Shown: piece after piece, positions 57,797 through 64,000 of the stretch
Layout of the letters: each line of letters opens with the position of its first letter
Position numbering within the stretch: position 1 is the stretch's first letter
NCBI GenBank assembly: GCA_900543445.1
Contig: UQRC01000010.1
Span: 6,675-70,674 of the forward strand
From: an uncultured Lachnobacterium sp.
GTDB taxonomy: Bacteria; Bacillota; Clostridia; Lachnospirales; Lachnospiraceae
Direction: 5' to 3'
DNA length: 64,000 bases
Translations under genes and position numbers: made by a program
Notes under the pieces: model-generated
What the model was told of the DNA's origin: nothing
Databases searched by the model: none
Seen by the model: the letters and a program-made list of their open reading frames with translations, nothing else

Positions 57797-58258
57797 ATGC
57801 AGATTACAACATTATGCTATATTGAACAGGATGGAAAATATCTGATGCTTCACAGAACGAAAAAGAAGCACGATATCAATGAGAATAAGTGGATCGGTGT
57901 GGGCGGACACGCAGAAGGGACGGAAGGACCGGAAGAATGTCTGCTCCGCGAGGTAAAGGAGGAAACCGGGCTGACGCTGACGTCATACCGGTTTCGTGCG
58001 TTGATCACATTTGTCAGCGATCAGCAAGAGCCGGAGATGATGTGCCTGTTTACGGCAGACGGTTTTACCGGCGAATTGATTCCTTGCAACGAGGGTGATC
58101 TTGTGTGGGTGCCGAAGGAAGAGGTGCCGAAGCTTCCAACGTGGGAGGGCGATGCAATCTTCTTAAAACTTCTGTTGGAAGATGAAGAACGCTTTTTTAC
58201 ACTTAGACTCGTGTACGAAGGGGACAGGCTTGTAGAGAAAAGTGTGAATTTTTATTAA
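57797..58258 (+). CDS. Nudix hydrolase (8-oxo-dGTP diphosphatase/MutT-like)
   Basis: 153 residues. The complete Nudix box runs from GHAEGTEGPEECL through LREVKEETGL (G-x5-E-x7-R-E-x2-E-E-x-G-L). The N-terminus, ITTLCYIEQDGKYLMLHR, is typical of MutT/YtkD-like enzymes. The substrate is unknown. The start is uncertain: the ATG at 57797 has a weak purine-rich upstream, and earlier ATGs have none. Confidence 0.88.
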   Translation: MQITTLCYIEQDGKYLMLHRTKKKHDINENKWIGVGGHAEGTEGPEECLLREVKEETGLTLTSYRFRALITFVSDQQEPEMMCLFTADGFTGELIPCNEGDLVWVPKEEVPKLPTWEGDAIFLKLLLEDEERFFTLRLVYEGDRLVEKSVNFY

Positions 58259-58301
58259 TACCGTTTACCAATAGGAAAAGTCTTAAAAGAGAGGCGATAG
58301 T

Positions 58302-59030
58302 TTGTTAAGACAACGAATATATGAAATTATAGAAGTTAGTGAAGATAATGACAAATTAAGCAGTATATATGATATTATTATGATGATAAGCATTATCATT
58401 AGTATTATTCCATTATGTACTCATGAAAATTATTTTGTGTTTGGGATTATTGATAAGGTCACCGTAATCATTTTCATTGGGGATTATATATTAAGAATAC
58501 TTACTGCTGACAAGAAGTTAAGACGTGGCGCCTTATCATTTTTTCTGTATCCCTTTACGCCAATGGCATTAGTCGATTTGCTATCGATCTTACCTTCTCT
58601 TACCGTTTTGGCAAAAGGGTATCGGCTGTTAAAAATATTCAGATTGTTAAGAACATTTAAAGTGTTTCGAGTGTTTAAGGCTTTTCGATACTCAAAAAAC
58701 ATAAATATGGTGATCAATGTATTCCGAAAGCAAAAAGATAGTTTGATGGTAGTTGGAGGTTTTGCGATTGGGTACATATTGATATCGGCGTTGGTTATTT
58801 TTAATGCAGAACCGGAAACATTTGAGACAATGTATGATGCAATTTATTGGGCAACAATTAGTCTTACAACTGTTGGTTATGGTGATGTGTATGCAACTAC
58901 AACCATAGGAAAATTTATAACGATGATTTCAGCTGTATTAGGTATTGCGATAGTCGCGTTGCCAGCGGGAATTATTATTGCAGGTTATCAGGATGAATTG
59001 GAAGAAATAAAGACGCAAAAGGAGAAATAA
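58302..59030 (+). CDS. Voltage-gated potassium channel subunit (Kv-like)
   Basis: 242 residues from a TTG preceded by GAGAGG. There are six hydrophobic segments. The fourth has regularly spaced basic residues (YRLLKIFRLLRTFKVFR), the voltage-sensor pattern. The pore loop contains TTVGYGD, the K+ selectivity filter. No cytoplasmic RCK domain follows. The gene is visibly more A/T-rich than its neighbours, which may indicate acquisition from elsewhere. Confidence 0.92.
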   Translation: MLRQRIYEIIEVSEDNDKLSSIYDIIMMISIIISIIPLCTHENYFVFGIIDKVTVIIFIGDYILRILTADKKLRRGALSFFLYPFTPMALVDLLSILPSLTVLAKGYRLLKIFRLLRTFKVFRVFKAFRYSKNINMVINVFRKQKDSLMVVGGFAIGYILISALVIFNAEPETFETMYDAIYWATISLTTVGYGDVYATTTIGKFITMISAVLGIAIVALPAGIIIAGYQDELEEIKTQKEK

Positions 59031-59031
59031 G

Positions 59032-59259
59032 ATGGCAGGATATCTGATTAAGGATACGACGCGCGCGGAGCGTGAGCAGATTGTGGCAGAGTCACTTGGC
59101 AACATTGAGGCAACCTGTGATGGCTGTATGTCAGGACTTGCGGAGATGTATCAGGATTACATTGAAGGTAAGAAAGAACTTCGTGAGATCAATATGGAAT
59201 TTAATGCACGTTATGTGAAGGGCGAGGATATGCCGGGGCGCAGCCGCTGTCCGATGTAA
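59032..59259 (+). CDS. Conserved small protein of unknown function
   Basis: 75 residues, soluble, with two cysteines in EATCDGCMSG and another near the end (GRSRCPM). AAAGGAG lies within the end of the channel gene, so the two are closely spaced (1 bp between stop and start). Not assigned to a family. It has a helical middle section. Confidence 0.7.
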   Translation: MAGYLIKDTTRAEREQIVAESLGNIEATCDGCMSGLAEMYQDYIEGKKELREINMEFNARYVKGEDMPGRSRCPM

Positions 59260-59275
59260 ATACGAGGATAAAAAT

Positions 59276-59470
59276 ATGTGGAAAATCAAACAGATTTTTG
59301 ATGGGGATTACGGGTGCGAGGAACTTGCGCCGGGCGAAAGTCCGCACGTGTCCGTAACGCTTGTGAATGAAACTGGCGAGGAGCGGTATGTGTCGGTCGA
59401 AGATGCGTGGCTTGTGGAGCGCGGCCTGGATGAGGGAAGCCAGTGGCCGCAGGACGCGCCCGTGAACTAG
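59276..59470 (+). CDS. Small acidic hypothetical protein
   Basis: 64 residues, acidic, with a probable small beta domain (SVTLVNETGEERYVSVEDAW). A weak GAGGAT precedes the ATG. It lies 16 bp after the preceding small gene. No family recognised. Confidence 0.55.
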   Translation: MWKIKQIFDGDYGCEELAPGESPHVSVTLVNETGEERYVSVEDAWLVERGLDEGSQWPQDAPVN

Positions 59471-59540
59471 AAATTCAAACATATTTGCGCAAGATAGAGC
59501 CGACAGGCGGAGCGAGATGATAGACAAAGGAGCGAACAAA

Positions 59541-59640
59541 ATGGAACACATTACAAGAGAAGCTGCTTACCATGACACTTGCAGCAATGGCAGCGACCGA
59601 AGATACAATTAACGAGGAGATGGCTGCGGAACAGGCGTAA
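59541..59640 (+). pseudogene. Tiny ORF pair that looks like one frameshifted micro-gene
   Basis: An ATG at 59541 with a good AAAGGAG begins MEHITRE and then runs into a TAA at 59612. A second frame from the ATG at 59572 reads MTLAAMAATEDTINEEMAAEQA and stops at 59640. Joining the two by a two-base shift near 59560 would give a 33-residue peptide with a continuous amphipathic character. This suggests a small gene broken by an indel, although either short frame might be used as it is. Confidence 0.4.
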
Positions 59641-59650
59641 GGAGAAAAGA

Positions 59651-59824
59651 ATGGAAACATGGTATTATGAGGTTGTCAGCATTGATGGCGATTATGCGAA
59701 CCTGAAGCGAACGGACATTGAGACAGATGATTTGAAACTGGTTGCGCGCGCGTTGCTTCCACCAGAGATTATGGAGGGAAGCAGGCTGAGATATGAATTG
59801 ATGCAGTACCGGATGGAAGGATAA
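59651..59824 (+). CDS. Small protein, DUF3006-like
   Basis: 57 residues beginning METWYYEVVSIDGDYANL, with LVARALLPPEIMEGSRL near its end. The pattern resembles DUF3006 proteins (a small beta domain with LLP-EG), recognised only by eye. TAAGGAG precedes the ATG. It ends two bases before the YdcF gene, so the two are likely co-transcribed. Confidence 0.6.
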   Translation: METWYYEVVSIDGDYANLKRTDIETDDLKLVARALLPPEIMEGSRLRYELMQYRMEG

Positions 59825-59826
59825 GG

Positions 59827-60567
59827 ATGAGAGTTTCTGAGTTAATTATGTATATATTGGCGGTACTATCCGCTGGATATGGAATTTTTGTGAGGGCAGC
59901 CGGATCCGGAACCTCTTTCTTTCTCGTGTGGTTTGCGTTGGCGGTTGTGTTAATTTTATTTGGAATATCGCTGCACATCCGCTTATGGAAGAAGGTTCCA
60001 GTCTGGGGCAGAAGAATCCTTATGGGTATCGTGGTGCTTGGACTTGCAGCCTTTGTTATTGTGGAGGGCTGTGTGATCAGCCACATGGAGGATCGCGGAG
60101 AAGATGGACTGGACTACATTATCGTTCTTGGTGCGCAGGTGTACAAGGACGGACCGAGTCCGGTGTTACAGTATCGTCTGGATCGCGCGATTGAATATCT
60201 GGAGGAAAATCCGGATACTTATTGTATCCTCTCTGGAGGAGAGGGCGCGAATGAACCATTCCCGGAAGCACAGGGGATGGCGGATTATATGATCCGGCAG
60301 GGAATATCGGAAATCCGTCTTGTACAGGAAACGGAGTCTATGACAACGGAAGAGAATATCAGAAATAGCATGAAGTATGTGCGTGAAGGGGCTTCCGTCG
60401 GAATCGTGACCAATGATTTTCATATGTTTCGTGCACTCCAGATTGCGCATAAACAGGGAGTAAATGATGCGTGTGGTATTTCCGCAGGATCGATGAAGCT
60501 TTATCTTGCCAATAATATGCTGCGCGAATTTTTTGCAGAGATTAAATTTATATTGTTATCGTTATAA
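59827..60567 (+). CDS. YdcF/ElyC (DUF218) family membrane protein
   Basis: 246 residues with three N-terminal transmembrane helices (about 5-25, 30-48, 62-82), then the DUF218 domain: DYIIVLGAQVYKDGPSPVL, LSGGEG, and TESMTTEENIRNS, ending with VTNDFHMFRAL. ElyC-type proteins affect the lipid-carrier and envelope pathway, and SanA affects envelope permeability; the exact reaction is unknown. It starts 2 bp after the DUF3006-like gene. Confidence 0.88.
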   Translation: MRVSELIMYILAVLSAGYGIFVRAAGSGTSFFLVWFALAVVLILFGISLHIRLWKKVPVWGRRILMGIVVLGLAAFVIVEGCVISHMEDRGEDGLDYIIVLGAQVYKDGPSPVLQYRLDRAIEYLEENPDTYCILSGGEGANEPFPEAQGMADYMIRQGISEIRLVQETESMTTEENIRNSMKYVREGASVGIVTNDFHMFRALQIAHKQGVNDACGISAGSMKLYLANNMLREFFAEIKFILLSL

Positions 60568-60583
60568 ATAAAATGGCACAAAT

Positions 60584-60613
60584 AAATCCGGATCATTGGT
60601 TTGATCCGGATTT
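60584..60613 (+). terminator. Likely terminator after ydcF-like gene
   Basis: AAATCCGGATCA (60584-60595) pairs with TGATCCGGATTT (60602-60613) with a six-base loop. The T run is short, so termination may be incomplete. Confidence 0.65.
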
Positions 60614-60652
60614 GTAGTACAAAATAGATTGAAAGTTAGGAGAAATGCAGCA

Positions 60653-60928
60653 ATGCAGACAAAAATTCGAAAACACATTGTATTTTATGGACGCGTACAG
60701 GGCGTTGGTTTCCGTTATTACGCCGTCAATAAAGCCAATCAGCTTGGACTGACCGGATGGGTGAAAAATCTCCCTGACGGAACCGTCGAGATGGAAGTGC
60801 AGGGAGAGGAACCACTTATCGATCAGCTGATCATTTTTCTGCAGAACCGCACTTACATCTGGATTGAAAAGCTGGATGCAAGGTCGATTCCGTTGCTGGA
60901 TGATTCTTCATTTCAGGAACGATATTGA
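60653..60928 (+). CDS. acyP: Acylphosphatase
   Basis: 91 residues, the normal size. Hydrolyses acyl phosphates such as acetyl phosphate or 1,3-bisphosphoglycerate. The catalytic arginine is in GRVQGVGFRYY and the asparagine in WVKNLPDGTVE. The ATG at 60653 has AGGAG about ten bases upstream. It is convergent with hcp. Confidence 0.93.
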   Translation: MQTKIRKHIVFYGRVQGVGFRYYAVNKANQLGLTGWVKNLPDGTVEMEVQGEEPLIDQLIIFLQNRTYIWIEKLDARSIPLLDDSSFQERY

Positions 60929-60959
60929 TCCAATTGCGACAGAATTCCGAAAATTCGTT

Positions 60960-62552
60960 TTATCCAAGAATTTTCTTAAGATCCTTCTCCGGTGTGCTGA
61001 TTGGAGAAATATTATAGTTATCCACAAGATACTGCAGCACATTCGGAGAAATGAACGCTGGCAGTGTTGGACCGAGGTAGATATTCTTGATGCCAAGGTG
61101 CAGCAGTGTCAGAAGAATACATACCGCTTTCTGCTCGTACCAGGATAGAATCATAGAGAGCGGAAGTTCATTCACATCACACCCGAATGCTTCAGCAAGT
61201 GCTACCGCAACTTTGATTGCGGAAAAAGCGTCATTGCATTGTCCCATATCCATCATTCTTGGCAGTCCGCCAATCTCTCCAAGATCCAGATCATTGAAAC
61301 GATATTTTCCGCAGGCAAGTGTAAGAATCACGGAATCCTTTGGTGTCTGCTTGACAAACTCGGTGTAATAATTTCTTCCCGGGCGTGCACCATCGCATCC
61401 GCCGACAAGGAAGAAATGACGGATGGCACCGGATTTTACCGCATCGATCACCTGATCGGCGACACCGAGCACAGTGCCGTGACCGAAGCCGGTTGTCACG
61501 AAGGATCCGCCGTTGATGCCGGTGCGGTGCTGATCTTCTTCATATCCACCGAGACTTAGTGCTTTTTCAATCACAGGTGTGAAATCCTTCTCTTCATCGA
61601 TGTGGATAACATTCGGAAAAGAGACCACTTCTGTGGTAAACACGCGGTCTGCGTAGCCCGGTTTCACTGGCATCAGACAATTGGTGGTAAAGAGAAATGC
61701 TCCCGGAACTCCGTCAAATTCTTTCTGCTGATTCTGCCACGCGGTACCGAAATTTCCCTTGAGATGTGCGTATTTTTTCAGCTCAGGATAAGCGTGAGCC
61801 GGAAGCATCTCTCCGTGGGTGTAGATATTGATGCCTTTTCCTTCGGTCTGCTTCAGAAGAAGCTCAAGGTCCTTGAAGTCATGACCGCTGACAACGATGA
61901 AAGGCCCCTTCTCGATCGTAAGAGACACGCGAGTTGGAACCGGAGTGCCATATGCGGTCGTATTGGCAGTGTCGAGAAGTTCCATGCAACGGAAGTTGAC
62001 TTCGCCGACTTCAAGCACGATTGGAAGAAGTTCATCCATCCCATAATCGTAGCTGATCACAGATAAGGCCTTATAGAAAAAGGCATTCACGGTCTCATCA
62101 CGGTAACCAAGCATTAACGCGTGGTAAGCGTATGCAGACATACCGCGGATTCCGAAGAGAATGAGCGACTTTAAGGAGCGGATGTCTTCGTCGGCTTCCC
62201 AGATCTGTTTCATGTCATAGTCATTTGTGTTGCCGCAAGGGGAGGCACAGGCAGCGCATCCCGGAACAATGCGGGATTTCTCTTCGTGGATGCGGTCAAT
62301 CATCACACGCAGTGTTTCATCGTTGAAATTGACGTTGGTAATCGTTGAAAACAATCCCTCGATGATGATGCGGTCGGTTGCATCTGTTTTGGGATTGTTC
62401 TCACATGCCCGGGCGAGTCCGATGAGCGCACCGGTCAGTTCATCCTGTAATCCTGCGGTCGCAGCGGTTTTTCCACATACTCCTGCATTTCCCATGCAGC
62501 CACTGCAGCCGGCGGTCTGTTCACATTGAAAGCAAAACATTTTATGATCCAT
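60960..62552 (-). CDS. hcp: Hybrid cluster protein (hydroxylamine reductase)
   Basis: 530 residues. The N-terminal iron-sulfur ligands fit C7, C10, C19 and C26 (FCFQCEQTAGCSGC ... GVCGK). Hybrid-cluster ligands are suggested by GHDFKDLE, HGEMLPAH, FTTNCLMP, GGCDGARPGRNYY, LACGKYRFN and the late EQKAV. Hcp reduces hydroxylamine or NO and helps an anaerobe survive nitrosative stress. AAAGGAG precedes the ATG. It is divergent from fucO, with 213 bp between. No hcr reductase gene is in the window. Confidence 0.95.
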   Translation of the reverse strand: MDHKMFCFQCEQTAGCSGCMGNAGVCGKTAATAGLQDELTGALIGLARACENNPKTDATDRIIIEGLFSTITNVNFNDETLRVMIDRIHEEKSRIVPGCAACASPCGNTNDYDMKQIWEADEDIRSLKSLILFGIRGMSAYAYHALMLGYRDETVNAFFYKALSVISYDYGMDELLPIVLEVGEVNFRCMELLDTANTTAYGTPVPTRVSLTIEKGPFIVVSGHDFKDLELLLKQTEGKGINIYTHGEMLPAHAYPELKKYAHLKGNFGTAWQNQQKEFDGVPGAFLFTTNCLMPVKPGYADRVFTTEVVSFPNVIHIDEEKDFTPVIEKALSLGGYEEDQHRTGINGGSFVTTGFGHGTVLGVADQVIDAVKSGAIRHFFLVGGCDGARPGRNYYTEFVKQTPKDSVILTLACGKYRFNDLDLGEIGGLPRMMDMGQCNDAFSAIKVAVALAEAFGCDVNELPLSMILSWYEQKAVCILLTLLHLGIKNIYLGPTLPAFISPNVLQYLVDNYNISPISTPEKDLKKILG

Positions 62553-62699
62553 TGATAAAATCTCCTTTATGATAATTATTTTTCTTGCATGTTTGCGAGC
62601 TTATTATAGCGGATGGCAAATCCGGATTCGGTTGTTATAACCACACAAAAATACTTTCTATTATTTGCCGGAATTGTTACACTTTAACAGTTTTGTAAC

Positions 62700-62728
62700 T
62701 TACACTTAAGCGCTGTGGTTGTTACAAT
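62700..62728 (+). promoter_or_regulatory. Promoter of fucO
   Basis: TTACAC (62700-62705) and TACAAT (62723-62728) with a 17-bp spacer, about 38 bp before the start codon. The divergent region toward hcp contains a perfect GTTATAAC palindrome (62634-62641) and, on the minus strand, a TATAAT suited to hcp. Confidence 0.65.
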
Positions 62729-62765
62729 GAAGGTATCAAACAAAAGGAAAAGGAGAGATTTTATT

Positions 62766-63911
62766 ATGGCAAACAGAATTATGTTAAATGAAACATCTTA
62801 TCATGGTGCAGGGGCTATCCAGGAGATCGCAACAGAGGCGAAGGCACGTGCTTTCAAGAAGGCATTTGTCTGCTCTGACCCGGATCTGATCAAATTCGGA
62901 GTAACCAAGAAGGTAACCGATATCCTTGACGAGAACGGACTTGCATATGAGATTTATTCTGATATTAAAGCAAACCCAACCATTCAGAATGTACAGCATG
63001 GTGTGCAGGCATTCAAGGATGCCGGCGCTGATTACATTATCGCAATCGGTGGTGGATCTTCTATGGATACTTCCAAGGCAATCGGTATCATTATCGCAAA
63101 CCCTGAGTTCGAGGATGTAAGAAGTCTTGAGGGTGTTGCTCCAACCAAGAAGCCTTGCGTTCCGATCATCGCAGTACCTACCACTGCAGGAACCGCTGCT
63201 GAGGTAACCATCAACTACGTTATCACAGATGTTGAGAAAAAGAGAAAATTCGTATGCGTTGACCCACATGATATGCCGGTAATCGCTGTTGTTGATCCGG
63301 ATATGATGTCTTCCATGCCGAAGGGGCTGACTGCTTCCACAGGTATGGATGCCTTGACACATGCAATCGAGGGATACACAACAAAGGCTGCATGGGAGAT
63401 GACTGATATGTTCCATCTGAAAGCAATTGAGATCATTTCAAAGTCTCTCAGAAGTGCAGTTGCAAATGAGAAGGAAGGACGCGAGGGCATGGCTTTGGGT
63501 CAGTATATCGCAGGAATGGGCTTCTCTAATGTCGGACTTGGAATCGCTCATTCTATGGCACATACACTCGGTGCTGTCTATGACACACCACATGGTGTTG
63601 CATGTGCAATGATGCTTCCAATCGTTATGGAGTACAACGCTGACAGCACAGGAGAGAAGTATCGTGAGATCGCTCGTGCGATGGGCGTAAAAGGCGTTGA
63701 TGATATGTCTGTTGAAGAGTATCGTAAGGCTGCAATTGATGCGGTTCAGAAGCTTTCTATCGATGTTGGAATTCCAACAAAGCTTGAGGCACTTAAGGAA
63801 GAGGACCTTGATTTCTTAGCAGAGTCTGCTCATGCAGATGCCTGTGCACCTGGTAACCCGAAGGATGCAAGCGTAGAAGATCTCAAGAACTTGTTCCGCA
63901 AACTTATGTAA
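62766..63911 (+). CDS. fucO: Iron-dependent alcohol dehydrogenase, lactaldehyde reductase (FucO-like)
   Basis: 381 residues, close to E. coli FucO along the whole length as I remember it: MANRIMLNETSYHGAGA, YIIAIGGGSSMDTSKAIG, VPTTAGTAAEVTINYVI and the metal ligands in DALTHAIEG and GIAHSMAHTLGAVYDTPHG. FucO reduces lactaldehyde to 1,2-propanediol during fucose or rhamnose fermentation. Related iron ADHs also act on other aldehydes. The ATG at 62766 has AGGAGA upstream. No fucose genes are near. The last 89 bp of the window show no further gene. Confidence 0.9.
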   Translation: MANRIMLNETSYHGAGAIQEIATEAKARAFKKAFVCSDPDLIKFGVTKKVTDILDENGLAYEIYSDIKANPTIQNVQHGVQAFKDAGADYIIAIGGGSSMDTSKAIGIIIANPEFEDVRSLEGVAPTKKPCVPIIAVPTTAGTAAEVTINYVITDVEKKRKFVCVDPHDMPVIAVVDPDMMSSMPKGLTASTGMDALTHAIEGYTTKAAWEMTDMFHLKAIEIISKSLRSAVANEKEGREGMALGQYIAGMGFSNVGLGIAHSMAHTLGAVYDTPHGVACAMMLPIVMEYNADSTGEKYREIARAMGVKGVDDMSVEEYRKAAIDAVQKLSIDVGIPTKLEALKEEDLDFLAESAHADACAPGNPKDASVEDLKNLFRKLM

Positions 63912-64000
63912 ATTTCGGGTTTACCGCATTCGGATTTGATTTCTAAAACGGACGATACCGGATATAAGATATTCTACGAAAATTAGCAGTGGTTTGTTTA

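Noticed and set aside
62683..62699. Rex site upstream of fucO
   Set aside because: TTGTTA and TAACAG are present, but the spacing is one base short and the right arm has a mismatch, so it is a weaker match than the one at 23314.

Overview
The window reads as chromosomal DNA from a gut Firmicute, most likely family Lachnospiraceae (inferred from gene content; not testable here beyond that). Supporting signs are type III glutamine synthetase, an FabK-type FAS-II cluster with a fused AccD-AccA, SpoVT (endospore lineage), a bile salt hydrolase, a FucO-type propanediol oxidoreductase, hybrid cluster protein, and several small proteins typical of Lachnospiraceae. No IS element, prophage, CRISPR array or rRNA was seen. 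One tRNA gene (Phe, GAA) is present.

Left part (1-15,000, almost all on the minus strand): nitrogen assimilation (amt, partial at the window edge; glnN with a leader terminator), class II aldolase, then a long co-directional block ftsH-uvrC-hprK-apeB-murB-rapZ-whiA-dagK. This is the classic Firmicute uvrC/hprK/murB/rapZ/whiA neighbourhood, with an M18 aminopeptidase inserted and no yvcK between rapZ and whiA. Divergent from ftsH is pyrG.

Middle (15,000-31,300): a WYL regulator with a palindrome over its promoter; a core-deleted YhcG/DUF1016 nuclease remnant; two small proteins; an ECF sigma/anti-sigma pair with a matching autoregulatory promoter; an ArsB/NhaD-type antiporter paired with a cytidylate-kinase-like protein; murI; a zinc-ribbon protein; tRNA-Phe; an overlapping PlsY-like/glycosyltransferase pair; a FliD-C-like mini-protein next to an array of 32-bp hairpin repeats; a 2-hydroxyacid dehydrogenase and a radical SAM protein.

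Right part (31,300-64,000, mostly plus strand): an LTA-synthase-like protein; a DHH phosphoesterase-HAD phosphatase fusion; aroE-aroK-DUF624; FprA flavodiiron protein; pyruvate kinase; a BIG2 surface protein; spoVT; a class A PBP with bile salt hydrolase directly behind it; ROK glucokinase; the complete fatty-acid elongation operon acpP-fabK-fabD-fabG-fabF-fabZ-accDA-fabH-fabT, whose promoter carries three copies of a palindrome that is a good FabT operator candidate; gdhA; an accessory patch of small and decayed genes (XRE regulator with an in-frame RHH-like remnant, Nudix, K+ channel, tiny ORFs, YdcF); acylphosphatase; and divergent hcp and fucO.

The window is mostly housekeeping. The most unusual items are the DHH-HAD fusion, the structured gaps inside the fab operon, the triple FabT operator, the 32-bp hairpin array with its FliD-like neighbour, and the decayed accessory genes. 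No wholly new multi-gene system could be established from sequence alone.
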